From: Paenibacillus sp. RC334
Lineage (GTDB): Bacteria > Bacillota > Bacilli > Paenibacillales > Paenibacillaceae
Assembly (NCBI RefSeq): GCF_030034735.1
Contig: NZ_CP125370.1
Span: 186,001-250,000 of the forward strand
Direction of reading: 5' to 3'
Length of the DNA: 64,000 nt
The notes below the pieces were generated by a model. It made no database searches. It had not been told where the DNA came from and was given only the letters and a program-made list of their open reading frames with translations. Position 1 is the first letter of the stretch. Each line of letters begins with the position of its first letter. The translations under genes and the position numbers were made by a program. This document shows positions 18,423 to 27,225 of the stretch, piece by piece.

Positions 18423-18977
18423 ATGGCAACACTACAAATTGCCGATCCATTCGTCAATCCGGAATTACGCGCGTTTCTGGCAGGCGCAGAGGATCAGGAG
18501 CAGGTGCAGGAGTTAATTTTACAGACTGCCAGATGGCTGCACAGCAAGGGTTCCACTCAATGGGGCAAGTTATTGAAAGGGAAGGATGATCATAATCTGG
18601 GAGGCGCTATTTCGCGCGGAGAGGTGATCATTTTTCGAACATCAGAGGGGCATACCTTGGCTGGCTCCATGATTCTGCAACAGCAGCCCAGTGCATGGGA
18701 TCGTAAGTTGTGGGGGCTAGATGATGCTGATTCCGACGGAGGAGCCTCAGTATATTTGCATCGCCTGGTTGTGGATCGGGATAGAACCGGGAAGGGACTA
18801 GGCCGCGAACTGGTGCAATGGGTTGAAAAGGGAATCCGTTTCACAGGCAAGGACCGAATCCGATTAGACTGTATTGCGGGGAATGACAAGCTTAGCCAGT
18901 TTTACAGACAATGCGGCTACACTTATATAGGTGAAACGGATGGCTTTAATATTTTTGAAAAGATGCTATCGAATTGA
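18423..18977 (+). CDS. GNAT-family N-acetyltransferase
   Basis: About 184 aa from ATG 18423 with GAGGTG upstream. The acetyl-CoA site is visible as VYLHRLVVDRDRTGKGLGRELVQW (motif R-x-x-G-x-G near residue 125), and the C-terminal part LDCIAGNDKLSQFYRQCGYTYIGE is the usual GNAT end. The substrate is unknown. It stands alone and ends in a strong hairpin. Confidence 0.88.
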   Translation: MATLQIADPFVNPELRAFLAGAEDQEQVQELILQTARWLHSKGSTQWGKLLKGKDDHNLGGAISRGEVIIFRTSEGHTLAGSMILQQQPSAWDRKLWGLDDADSDGGASVYLHRLVVDRDRTGKGLGRELVQWVEKGIRFTGKDRIRLDCIAGNDKLSQFYRQCGYTYIGETDGFNIFEKMLSN

Positions 18978-18984
18978 GCAAAAG

Positions 18985-19012
18985 GACGTCTGTACAAACA
19001 GACGTTTTTTTG
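18985..19012 (+). terminator. Terminator after the GNAT gene
   Basis: ACGTCTG, TACAAA loop, CAGACGT and a run of T residues. The rest of the spacer up to 19267 is AT-rich and shows no clear feature besides the ribosome site of ppdK. Confidence 0.8.
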
Positions 19013-19267
19013 TTTTTGGAACCCGTCCTGAATTGCAGGATGGACAGGTAGGTTGGGATAGAATCACTCTATCCCAATATACGGCTAACCACGAATTAAA
19101 GTGTTTTATAAATGAGGTTTATCAATATTTAAAACGTCATAAACAAATATAATAAATATATATTACGTATTATATATTGAAATAACCACTTATTTTGTGT
19201 TACAACTTTAAGTAAACCTATAGATCAGTTCAGGCATGTATCTCGATAAGTGGAGGGAATGAATTCA

Positions 19268-21940
19268 ATGTTGAAAAGAGTGTACTCATTTAACGAAGGT
19301 AAGTTGGGGATGAAAGCGCTACTAGGAGGAAAAGGCGCCAATCTAGCGGAAATGACGACACTGGGTCTCCCGATCCCTCCCGGCTTTACGGTGACTACCG
19401 AGGCGTGTCGAGCCTACTTTACTTCCGGCGGCAAGCTCCCGGAGGGTTTGTTGGGAGAAATCGTCATTGCCCTGCACGACGTTGAGGAAGCCCAGTCGGC
19501 TATATTCGGAGATACGGAGCGGCCTTTGCTGGTATCTGTCCGCTCAGGCTCGGTAGCCTCAATGCCCGGTATGATGGACACGATACTGAATCTGGGTCTG
19601 AATGATGAAACCGTGCGTGGATTGGCAGAGCAGACGGGAAATGAAACCTTCGCCTATGACTGTTACCGCAGATTTATTCAAATGTTTGGCGAAGTGGTGC
19701 TGGGTATCGAATCCAATTATTTTGACCAGCTTCAGGAGCAGAGCAAGCAGACCCATGGGCGTGGCACTGACCAGGAGGTTAGCGCGGAAGAATGGAAGGA
19801 ACTGATCGCACATTATAAAGAGCTTGTCGCGCAGCAGAGCGGACAGCCGTTCCCACAGGATGTGTATAAACAGCTGCAGCTGGCAGTAGAGGCTGTATTC
19901 CGCAGCTGGAACAATATGCGTGCCAAGGTGTACCGGAAGGCTTACGGCATTCCAGATGAACAAGGAACAGCAGTGAACATTCAGGCGATGGTGTTTGGCA
20001 ATCTCGGCAATGACAGTGGAACAGGTGTGTTATTTACCCGCAACCCATCCACAGGTGTGAATGAACTGTATGGTGAGTATATGGTAAATGCTCAGGGAGA
20101 GGACGTCGTGGCAGGGATAAGAACGCCCAACCCTATTCCTCAACTTTTGGAAGAGCAGCCGTTAGTCTATGGTCGTCTGGAAGAGCTGGCTTCCTTGTTA
20201 GAACGCCATTACCGGGATATGCAGGATATCGAATTTACGATTGAAAAAGGAAATCTGTATCTGCTACAGACGCGTAGCGGCAAAAGAACAGCGCAGGCGG
20301 CTGTAAAAATAGCTGTAGATCTGGTAGAGGAAGGGATTATCAGCCAAGAGGAGGCTATCCAACGGATCGAACCGTCCCACATGGAACAACTGCTACATCG
20401 CTCCATTGATGCTTCCACATCGCTGGTTGCGATTGCCCAAGGTCTGCCTGCATCGCCCGGCGCAGCAAGTGGACGGATTGTATTCGACGCAGATACGGCA
20501 GAGAACTGGACGAAGGATGGGCAGAAAGTCATCCTTGTCAGTGTAGAGACCTCACCCGACGATGTTCACGGAATTATCGCCGCCGAAGGCGTGCTGACGA
20601 GTCGAGGGGGAATGACCAGCCATGCCGCTGTGGTTGCGAGAGGCATGGGTAAACCCTGCATTTGCGGCTGCGACGCGTTGAGCATTGACCTGTACAGTCG
20701 GAGCGTTAGTATCGGTAACCTGACCTTTCAGGAAGGGGAAAATATTTCGATCGATTCGACCTCTGGGCAGGTGTACCAAGGCAGTTTGTTGCTCAACGAG
20801 CCAGTCATTACACCGGAGCTGCTGAAGCTGCTGGAGATTGCGGATGAAATTCGGACGTTGAAGGTCTACACCAATGCGGATACGCCACTCGACGCCGCCA
20901 AAGCTCGGGAATTTGGAGCTGAGGGCATCGGGCTGTGCCGGACAGAGCATATGTTTTTCTCGGGCCAACGGCTGCCTATCGTTCAGGCGATGATTTTGGC
21001 CGAGGATCAGGAGGAGCGGGTTCTGCATTTGAATCGTATACTCCAAATGCAACAATCCGACTTTGAGGCTATGTTCAGTGCGATGGACGGTTTACCGATG
21101 ACGATTCGCCTGCTGGACCCGCCATTACATGAGTTCCTGCCGAACCTGGAGCAGCTTCAGGAGCAACAGCGGGAGCTTGAGCTTTCCGGCGGCCATGTGG
21201 AGGAGCTTCAACGTCTTAAAAGCACCATCTCCAAGGTGCACGACCTGCGGGAGATTAACCCTATGCTGGGATTGCGCGGTGTTCGGCTGGGCATTCTGTT
21301 TCCGGAGATATACGATATGCAGGTTGAAGCGATCTTTAAGGCCGCGGAAGCAGCACTGCGCAGGGGCGTGGATGTGAGACCAGGGATTATGATTCCGCTG
21401 GTCGGTCATTCGAATGAACTCAAGCAGATGAGAGAACTGGTCGATGAGGTGGCAGCTCAAGTGCTTAGCGAAGAGTTTAAGTGGTTCAGGTATCGGGTGG
21501 GCACCATGATTGAGGTTCCAAGAGCCGCCCTGCTGGCAGACAGCGTGGCCCAGTACGCCGACTTTTTCTCCTTTGGAACCAATGATCTGACACAAATGAC
21601 CTTTGGTTACAGTCGGGATGATGCCGAAGGTAAATTCCTCGGCTCCTATATGGAAAAGAATATTCTGGATACGAACCCTTTTCAGGTGTTGGATCAGGAT
21701 GGCGTAGGCAAATTGATCGAATGGGCTGTTATCAAGGGTAAGGAGAAAAAGCCTTTTCTGGAGACAGGTATCTGTGGGGAGCATGGCGGGGATAGTGAGT
21801 CTATTCTCTTTTGTCACCGCAGCGGACTGGACTATGTCAGCTGCTCACCGTACCGGGTGCCATTTGCCCGCATTGCCGCCGCCCAAGCAGCTTTGCTTGT
21901 CAGAGCAGAGCAGCCTGAGGGAGCGTTGTCCGTTTTGTAG
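19268..21940 (+). CDS. ppdK: Pyruvate, phosphate dikinase
   Basis: About 890 aa, the full family length. It interconverts pyruvate, ATP and phosphate with PEP, AMP and pyrophosphate. The N-terminal nucleotide-binding domain has GGKGANLAEM and SVRSGSVASMPGMMDT. The swivelling domain has the phospho-His in GGMTSHAAVVARG (about His452), and the C-terminal barrel has the catalytic Cys in TGICGEHGGD (about Cys836) with FGTNDLTQMTFGYSRDD. The ATG at 19268 is preferred because GGAGGG lies about ten bases upstream; two earlier in-frame starts would be too close to or within it. No PDRP-type regulatory gene is adjacent. Confidence 0.95.
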   Translation: MLKRVYSFNEGKLGMKALLGGKGANLAEMTTLGLPIPPGFTVTTEACRAYFTSGGKLPEGLLGEIVIALHDVEEAQSAIFGDTERPLLVSVRSGSVASMPGMMDTILNLGLNDETVRGLAEQTGNETFAYDCYRRFIQMFGEVVLGIESNYFDQLQEQSKQTHGRGTDQEVSAEEWKELIAHYKELVAQQSGQPFPQDVYKQLQLAVEAVFRSWNNMRAKVYRKAYGIPDEQGTAVNIQAMVFGNLGNDSGTGVLFTRNPSTGVNELYGEYMVNAQGEDVVAGIRTPNPIPQLLEEQPLVYGRLEELASLLERHYRDMQDIEFTIEKGNLYLLQTRSGKRTAQAAVKIAVDLVEEGIISQEEAIQRIEPSHMEQLLHRSIDASTSLVAIAQGLPASPGAASGRIVFDADTAENWTKDGQKVILVSVETSPDDVHGIIAAEGVLTSRGGMTSHAAVVARGMGKPCICGCDALSIDLYSRSVSIGNLTFQEGENISIDSTSGQVYQGSLLLNEPVITPELLKLLEIADEIRTLKVYTNADTPLDAAKAREFGAEGIGLCRTEHMFFSGQRLPIVQAMILAEDQEERVLHLNRILQMQQSDFEAMFSAMDGLPMTIRLLDPPLHEFLPNLEQLQEQQRELELSGGHVEELQRLKSTISKVHDLREINPMLGLRGVRLGILFPEIYDMQVEAIFKAAEAALRRGVDVRPGIMIPLVGHSNELKQMRELVDEVAAQVLSEEFKWFRYRVGTMIEVPRAALLADSVAQYADFFSFGTNDLTQMTFGYSRDDAEGKFLGSYMEKNILDTNPFQVLDQDGVGKLIEWAVIKGKEKKPFLETGICGEHGGDSESILFCHRSGLDYVSCSPYRVPFARIAAAQAALLVRAEQPEGALSVL

Positions 21941-21974
21941 CTGAAAGTAGTCTCTACATTTCAATAACACATTT

Positions 21975-22010
21975 AAGGCTGCCTTGATCCAAAGGCTGCC
22001 TTCTTCGTTT
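21975..22010 (+). terminator. Terminator after ppdK
   Basis: Two copies of AAGGCTGCCTT, each nearly palindromic, form a stem around a short loop and are followed by a pyrimidine-rich tract. It can also be read as a direct repeat. Confidence 0.5.
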
Positions 22011-22118
22011 TACACTATATAGGGGAAAGTTCCGTCAGGAAGTGAAAATTTTAGTTATACATGAAAAATGGGGATATCGCGTCTCCCTCTTTTACATATG
22101 ATGATAAGAGAAGTTTTT

Positions 22119-22132
22119 GTAAGCGCTTCAAA
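22119..22132. promoter_or_regulatory. cre-like site (CcpA)
   Basis: TGTAAGCGCTTCAA matches the cre consensus TGWAAnCGnTnWCA at most positions and lies about 45 bases upstream of a sugar-binding lipoprotein gene. Carbon catabolite control is the likely meaning. Confidence 0.5.
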
Positions 22133-22176
22133 CCAGGGTGACATACAACTATGCGAAGCTACAGGAGGCGGTTAAG

Positions 22177-23475
22177 ATGGACAATTACATGAGCTGGATA
22201 AAAATTGGTTTTTTTCTCAGTGTTCTGTTTTTACTTGCAGCGGCTTGCACTACCTCTCCCAAGCTGGAAAACACGGAAGGGAAAAAAGTCCGGCTGACCA
22301 TGCAAGTCTGGGGGAATCCTGCGGAGGTGAAGGTGTACCAGCGGGCACTGGATGCCTTTGAGAAGGAAAACCCGAATATTGAGGTTAAGCTGGTGCCTGT
22401 ACCGGGAGACCAATATGAGCAAAAGCTGCTGACCCAACTTCAGGGAAGCCGCGGGCCGGACGTGTTTTATTCGTATGAGCCGACCATTGCGCGTTTGATT
22501 GGGGCGAAGCAGGTACAGCCTTTGGGTGAATTTTTAAAAAGTGATGCCAGTAATGTAAAAGCCGAGGATTTTCCAGAAGGATTGTGGGGTCCGGCGAAGC
22601 GTGATGGGGAAATCTACGGGGTCACTCCCGACTCGAATCCGATGGTGATGTATTACAACAAAAAGGTCTTTAAGGATGCCGGTGTGAAGACACCGCAGCA
22701 ATATTATGACGAGGGCAAGTGGAACTGGGACGCTTTTGAGGAAGTCACATCGAAGCTGAAAGCTGCCGGAAAGCAGGGCTATATTGCAGAAAACTGGTGG
22801 GCTCACTGGTATTCATGGGTGTGGTCGAATGGTGGCCGGATTTTTGATGAACAAGGCAAGTATGTACTGGATCACAATGAAAAGGGCAAGGAAGCCTTCC
22901 GCTTCATGTACGATATGGTGAACAAGGGAAATGCGGTATATCTCGGTTCGCTTCCCAAGGGGCAGGGAGCAGATGCGATGTTCATGTCCAACCAGGTCGG
23001 TATGCTGGCGGCGGGAAGATGGCTGGAGCCCTTGTTCAGTCAAAATAAAAGTCTCGACTTTGATTATATTTACTGGCCTTCCAATACGGGCAAAAATGAA
23101 CCTGTCGCCATTCCGGTTGCTTACGTAGCCGTAAACAAAAACAGTCCGCATCTGCAAGAGGCCATGAAGTTGGCCGCATTCTACGTCTCGGTGAAGGGGC
23201 AGGAGGCGCGACTGGTTGAGGGTGGGAATGCCATGGGTACGCTTGCCGCAGCAGATGAGAGCATTATGAAAAAGGCGATGATTGAGCATTCAAGCTATTT
23301 GACCGAAGGACGTGACAAAGGGAATGCGCATGGTTCCGCATTAGCCTACGACGCTCAGGTACCGGGATTAAACTCGGATATCACGGAGACGATTGACCTG
23401 ATGTTCCTCGGCAAGCAGGATGCGGCGGCAACGATTGAGAAGCTGAATCAGATCATATCCAAGGCGGTCAAGTAG
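22177..23475 (+). CDS. Sugar ABC transporter binding lipoprotein (MalE-like)
   Basis: About 432 aa from ATG 22177, eight bases after GGAGG; an earlier GTG at 22138 has no site. The lipoprotein signal ends at LAAAC followed by TTSP. The mature part is SBP_bac_1 type: LTMQVWGNPAEV, ALDAFEKENPNIEV, YSYEPTIARL, YGVTPDSNPMVMYYNKKVF and a C-terminal helix bundle. It would deliver an oligosaccharide to a MalFG-like channel, but both permease genes that should follow are reduced to fragments, so the protein is now an orphan unless it uses another transporter. Confidence 0.88.
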   Translation: MDNYMSWIKIGFFLSVLFLLAAACTTSPKLENTEGKKVRLTMQVWGNPAEVKVYQRALDAFEKENPNIEVKLVPVPGDQYEQKLLTQLQGSRGPDVFYSYEPTIARLIGAKQVQPLGEFLKSDASNVKAEDFPEGLWGPAKRDGEIYGVTPDSNPMVMYYNKKVFKDAGVKTPQQYYDEGKWNWDAFEEVTSKLKAAGKQGYIAENWWAHWYSWVWSNGGRIFDEQGKYVLDHNEKGKEAFRFMYDMVNKGNAVYLGSLPKGQGADAMFMSNQVGMLAAGRWLEPLFSQNKSLDFDYIYWPSNTGKNEPVAIPVAYVAVNKNSPHLQEAMKLAAFYVSVKGQEARLVEGGNAMGTLAAADESIMKKAMIEHSSYLTEGRDKGNAHGSALAYDAQVPGLNSDITETIDLMFLGKQDAAATIEKLNQIISKAVK

Positions 23476-23514
23476 GCACGGAATAAGGCCGTGACCGGGG
23501 AGGAAGGTGACAAG

Positions 23515-23736
23515 ATGCAGAAAAAGCATCAAGCGCTGTGGGGCTATCTATTCATTAGCCCCCAGTTTCTGGGTCTGTTATGTTTTTCGCTATTGCCGCT
23601 GCTGTATACGCTTTACTTAAGCTTTGTAAACTGGGATGGTTTTGGCATTACGGTGATCGTTGTGACAGCTATGCTGATTAGCGCGTTTATGACGGCGTAT
23701 GCTTTTGCTAAAATCCGTTTTCCAGGTTCTGATTAG
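23515..23736 (+). pseudogene. Fused remnant of MalF- and MalG-like permease genes
   Basis: A 73-aa frame with a good ribosome site (GGAAGGTG) that joins two different proteins. Residues 1-43 are the normal start of a MalF-like sugar permease (GYLFISPQFLGLLCFSLLPL, then YLSFVNWDGFG). From there it passes directly into an internal MalG-like segment (VVTAMLISAFMTAYAFAKIRFPG) and stops two codons later. This needs loss of about 1 kb covering most of malF and the start of malG. The rest of MalG reappears 2.4 kb downstream at 26117-26240, so the two pieces flank an insert. Confidence 0.75.
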
Positions 23737-23776
23737 TTACCCCTTAAAAAGTCAGAATTTTGCCTTAAAAACAAGC

Positions 23777-23853
23777 AAGGAATTCGAGTCGTCCATGTAG
23801 AAGTTGTTGTTGTCGAGGCGACAAAAGCTTCATCGAGGCGCTCTGAATTCCTT
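23777..23853. repeat. Imperfect 77-base hairpin element
   Basis: Outer arms AAGGAATTC (23777-23785) and GAATTCCTT (23845-23853) are perfect complements. Inside are GAAG/CTTC pairs and a tip hairpin TTGTCG-AGG-CGACAA. It lies in a 241-base stretch without a gene, at the start of the insert that splits the permease gene. There is no T run. It may be an end of the inserted element or a structured leader. Confidence 0.5.
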
Positions 23854-23977
23854 AAATGTAACAATTCTACAAGGTACTTCGAAATCCTATTCTGAGGTGT
23901 CAAAGCACCGCAGGCTGTAGCGACCGTGGATTTTCAACACTTGTATCTTAACTGTACAAATGAAGGAGTGGTATGCC

Positions 23978-24706
23978 GTGAAAGTCGTAATTTGTGAAGA
24001 CGAATGTTATTGGGGCGATGCGTTAAAAGCGTCTATATCTCAGTGGGCTTTAAATAAAAATATAGAGCTGAAATGTGCTGATTTTTATTCGTCCCAGAAA
24101 TTAATTCAATATCTTAATGCTCACATAGATATAGACGTAGTTTTGCTCGATACTTCGCTAAGTAGTGAAGAAGATATTGATGGGATGACTACAGCAAAGC
24201 ATATCCGGAAAATGGGGAATCAGGTACCTATCATTTTTGTTACAGTTGATTCTGCTCGTGCTATTGACGGATATTTAGTTGAAGCAATGGGCTTCTTGAA
24301 AATACCTATTGACGAGAAGCGACTTTCGCTATTTTTGGATAGGGTAGTGAAGCGAAAAAAACCGGAACGAGTATTTACTATTATATCAGAGTCCACGATA
24401 AATATTGTTCGTCAAAGTGATATAGTTTTTGTGGAAGTGAATAATCATACAATAATCTATCATACAACAAAAGAGGGAATCTATCTTAGAGGAACATTAA
24501 ATAAAGTTATGCAGTTATTAGGCTGTGAGAATTTCATCCAGATACATAGGTCATATGTGATTGCAAAATCTAAAATCTACAGAGTAAAAATAACTTATCC
24601 ATATTCCGTCGATATTTTCAATGGTCATGAGATTACCCATCTTCCCGTGAGCAGAAATTATATTAATAACCTGCTTGAGGTATACTCAGATGATGTATTG
24701 CAGTGA
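23978..24706 (+). CDS. LytTR-family response regulator
   Basis: About 242 aa from GTG 23978, nine bases after AAGGAG; an upstream ATG at 23960 overlaps the site. Residues 1-120 are a receiver with CEDE near the start, the phospho-Asp in VVLLDTS (about residue 54) and the usual T in FVTVDSA. The Lys position reads KIPIDEKR, a slight departure from the common KP. Residues about 135-240 form the LytTR DNA-binding fold (FIQIHRSYVIAKSKI, LPVSRNYINNL). No histidine kinase is next to it. Codons are more AT-rich than in the flanking genes. It likely controls the secreted-protein gene downstream. Confidence 0.85.
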   Translation: MKVVICEDECYWGDALKASISQWALNKNIELKCADFYSSQKLIQYLNAHIDIDVVLLDTSLSSEEDIDGMTTAKHIRKMGNQVPIIFVTVDSARAIDGYLVEAMGFLKIPIDEKRLSLFLDRVVKRKKPERVFTIISESTINIVRQSDIVFVEVNNHTIIYHTTKEGIYLRGTLNKVMQLLGCENFIQIHRSYVIAKSKIYRVKITYPYSVDIFNGHEITHLPVSRNYINNLLEVYSDDVLQ

Positions 24707-24995
24707 ATATTATGAATACAGTATGCCTTCTTGTAAAACGGAAATTTACTCGTATTTCATGCTGTTTACGTCATCAACATACTATCTACGCCAGTCCATT
24801 GAAATTTCTTCTGTACTGTTTGATAATCTAGACACAACAGAAGAAACGATTGACTCATATTCAAAACTACGAAAGGAGAATGCGAGTGAAATAGACTTTT
24901 ACGTTATGCATTTTAGAGATTATCATGCTTCGTGGCTTGCCCAGAACGATGCTTATATGGCGGCAATTTTGAAAAATAAAGTATCTAAATCGTGA
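24690..24995 (+). CDS. Small uncharacterised protein, coupled to LytTR gene
   Basis: About 101 aa from an ATG that overlaps the last 17 bases of the regulator gene, with GAGG upstream. Not recognised. It is acidic and rich in Tyr and Ser, with no signal peptide or clear membrane segment; the central part (LFDNLDTTEETIDSYSKL) looks helical. The position between the regulator and the secreted-protein gene, with overlap on one side and 12 bases on the other, indicates a three-gene operon. It could be an accessory or regulatory protein; function unknown. Confidence 0.55.
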   Translation: MMYCSEYYEYSMPSCKTEIYSYFMLFTSSTYYLRQSIEISSVLFDNLDTTEETIDSYSKLRKENASEIDFYVMHFRDYHASWLAQNDAYMAAILKNKVSKS

Positions 24996-25007
24996 AAGGA
25001 GTACAAT

Positions 25008-26111
25008 ATGAAATTTGTCAAAAAAAGCGTTAGTTATATTTTGGCAGTACTGCTCATGTACGGTGTTTTAGTAGTTCCCTCTTTCGCGGCAAGTGAAACA
25101 ACACCGCAAGTGGCTAAGGAAGAGGCGAAGAATACAGAAATTCAATCCATGCCCTCGATACCGTATTCTGCAATGGATACTCAAAAATTTGATAATCTAG
25201 ATGAAATATCTCCGAACGAAGCGAAAAAGATTTCCACAGATTCTACCCAGAGCAGAACCGTTAAACCGCAAAGCGCATGGGGTATCTCCGAACCTGTATT
25301 TGTAGGAGATGGCACTCTCAGTGAATCATTTGATAGTTATGTGGTTTCTCTCACTGCAAAGCAGCTTTCATTTCTAAAGCTGGATTCCAGCAATACAAAT
25401 TTGTTGGCTATTCTGTACAATGTCAATGCCAACGGCTCATTAGGCAGTTCTACTGGATGGGGTGTTAAAGCAAACGGAGGTCACTCATACGTTAATATCC
25501 CGGCAGGTAAATATGCGATTGTAATTGGTTCTGCAACAGGTGAAGAAAGAGGTAACTATAAATTGATGTGGAATGCTTCAAATCCATCGGGTGCTTCTGC
25601 CATTATCAATTGTACAGCGGACCTTTCCAGAGTCGTCTTGTATTATAATCTTTCAACAATCCGCAGTAACGGAGATAATATCTTGACAGGACTCAAATGG
25701 GAAAATTCCGAAACATGGTATACCCCGAATGGGTATTCCGCTAGAGATATGAGCATGTCAGTAGCTGAAGTAAAGGGTGTATATTTGGGGTCATTCTCCA
25801 GTAGTGTACCCTATTCCGCTCCAAATGCCTTACTGATTGATATCAGTAAGGGATCATGGCTCTATATGAACAGCTATTATCGTAATGTAGAGGGAGATGT
25901 AACGCACATTATGGATTACTTCGATCTTTCTGGTCTTAAAACTCCGAGAACCTTTGGAACAGAGCATACCGATTTTTCGTATGGTCCTAATTACATCGTT
26001 ATTAATTTGGACACATTCCAAGTTTGTGAGTTCTTAAGTCCATTTAATTATCATTATACTTCAGACGGTGGCCGCACTTATTCGCTTACCAAGCTACAAA
26101 AAATTTCTTAA
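25008..26111 (+). CDS. Secreted protein of unknown function (367 aa)
   Basis: The N-terminus is a clear signal peptide with cleavage after SFAA (about residue 28). Next comes a Ser/Thr/Glu-rich stretch of about 60 residues. Then there is a beta-rich domain of about 110 residues with the pattern of pre-peptidase C-terminal (PPC-like) sandwiches: F-x-x-Y-x-x-x-[LV] near FDSYVVSLTAKQ, and GKYAIVIGSATGEERGNYKL. The last 170 residues are unrecognised, rich in Tyr, Trp and Ser. Start is ATG 25008 after AAAGGAG. It is the last gene of the inserted cassette and ends six bases before permease remnant sequence resumes. The PPC-like call is tentative. Confidence 0.7.
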   Translation: MKFVKKSVSYILAVLLMYGVLVVPSFAASETTPQVAKEEAKNTEIQSMPSIPYSAMDTQKFDNLDEISPNEAKKISTDSTQSRTVKPQSAWGISEPVFVGDGTLSESFDSYVVSLTAKQLSFLKLDSSNTNLLAILYNVNANGSLGSSTGWGVKANGGHSYVNIPAGKYAIVIGSATGEERGNYKLMWNASNPSGASAIINCTADLSRVVLYYNLSTIRSNGDNILTGLKWENSETWYTPNGYSARDMSMSVAEVKGVYLGSFSSSVPYSAPNALLIDISKGSWLYMNSYYRNVEGDVTHIMDYFDLSGLKTPRTFGTEHTDFSYGPNYIVINLDTFQVCEFLSPFNYHYTSDGGRTYSLTKLQKIS

Positions 26112-26116
26112 AGCGA

Positions 26117-26240
26117 AAATAACCTACTGCTTATCTATCTCAATACACCGGAGAAATTCACGGTTCCGGTGCTGCTCGTCTATATGATTGCTCAAAAACA
26201 AATTATCGAAGGCATTACCTTGACAGGTATCAAGGGGTAG
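26117..26240 (+). pseudogene. 3' remnant of MalG-like permease gene
   Basis: Without a start codon, the frame reads NNLLLIYLNTPEKFTVPV, then VYMIAQKQIIEGITLTGIKG and a TAG. The ending EGITLTGIKG is the standard C-terminus of MalG-type sugar permeases. The two halves are joined at PVLLVY where about 50 residues are normally present, so there is also an internal deletion. With the fragment at 23515-23736 it shows that the LytTR cassette sits within a decayed permease gene. The last bases overlap the 3' end of the convergent AraC gene. Confidence 0.75.
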
Positions 26241-27087
26241 GGGCGTTTCCCTGCTCCTTTTTCTGTTCTTTTCGATACTGTAACGGGGTATGTCCAGTTA
26301 ATTGCTTGAACACACGACCAAAGTGAGCGATGCTGTCAAAGCCCGTTTTTTCAGCAATGGCGGTCACCTTCCAGCTCGTTTCTCTCAGATACGCTCGTGC
26401 TTGCTGAACCCGGACATCCTGAAGATACTCTACTAAGGTAAAGCCTGTGGTCTGCTTGAAAATCCGGCACAAATACGTACTGCTGATATAAAAATGCCGT
26501 GCCAGTTGATCCAGAGTCAGCCTCTCCGCATAATGGGCATGCAGGTATTCGATGACCGCATACACTCGCTGCTGCTTCTCGCTGCGTTCCGGCGCAATGG
26601 TGTCGGGGGTGGAGGATTGTATGCGGCCGATTCGGATAAGCAGCTGGAGCAGCAAGCTTTGGAGATACATATGGCGGTATGCATGGTCTTGATGATACTC
26701 ATCCAGCATTTGCTGGAACAGATGCTCCAGCTCGCGCTGTTCCTCCGCCGAAGGGCGAAGCAGAAAGCTTTTCTCCGGCAGGAGGGGCTGCTTCTGATCG
26801 CTGGACGGGGCGTCAGGCATCGACGTGGCAACAAACGCTTCATCAAAATTGATCAGAATCCGTTCATGGCTACCGTTGCCCTTGTTGCTCGTGCGATGAA
26901 AATCGTGTTTGCTGATCCAGATCAGATCGCCCTTCTGTAGAGCGTATACCCGCTGATTAATGTAATAGTAGCGCTCTCCTGCCAGCAGATAATAGATTTC
27001 ATGTGCTTGGTGAACATGGTCAGCGGACATGCTGAACGGCTCTGTCCGTAGCGCTTGCTCGATGGCAAAACGGGGTGTGGCGATCAC
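26230..27087 (-). CDS. AraC-family regulator with cupin sensor
   Basis: A 285-aa protein. Residues 1-95 form a cupin-like sugar-sensing domain (HVHQAHEIYYLLAGERYYYINQ and GDLIWISKHDFHRTS). Residues about 185-280 are the double helix-turn-helix of AraC/XylS: LDQLARHFYISSTYLCRIFK, then TAIAEKTGFDSIAHFGRVFK and the ending TPLQYRK. It is divergent from the oxidoreductase gene, whose promoter it probably controls, and converges on the permease remnant. Confidence 0.9.
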   Translation of the reverse strand: MIATPRFAIEQALRTEPFSMSADHVHQAHEIYYLLAGERYYYINQRVYALQKGDLIWISKHDFHRTSNKGNGSHERILINFDEAFVATSMPDAPSSDQKQPLLPEKSFLLRPSAEEQRELEHLFQQMLDEYHQDHAYRHMYLQSLLLQLLIRIGRIQSSTPDTIAPERSEKQQRVYAVIEYLHAHYAERLTLDQLARHFYISSTYLCRIFKQTTGFTLVEYLQDVRVQQARAYLRETSWKVTAIAEKTGFDSIAHFGRVFKQLTGHTPLQYRKEQKKEQGNAPTP

Positions 27088-27225
27088 ATCAACGGTCTCC
27101 TTTACGAGAAAAATTCAAATGGATAATATATGTATACTTTAAGGACGAATTCACAATAAATGCGAAGAATTTGCTCTTTCTTATACTATAAAATAAAAGT
27201 AATTCATGCAAAGGGTGTGTGCCAA

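Noticed and set aside
21975..22000. Direct repeat AAGGCTGCCTT as a mobile-element footprint
   Set aside because: It sits right after the ppdK stop and folds as a hairpin, so a terminator is the simpler reading.
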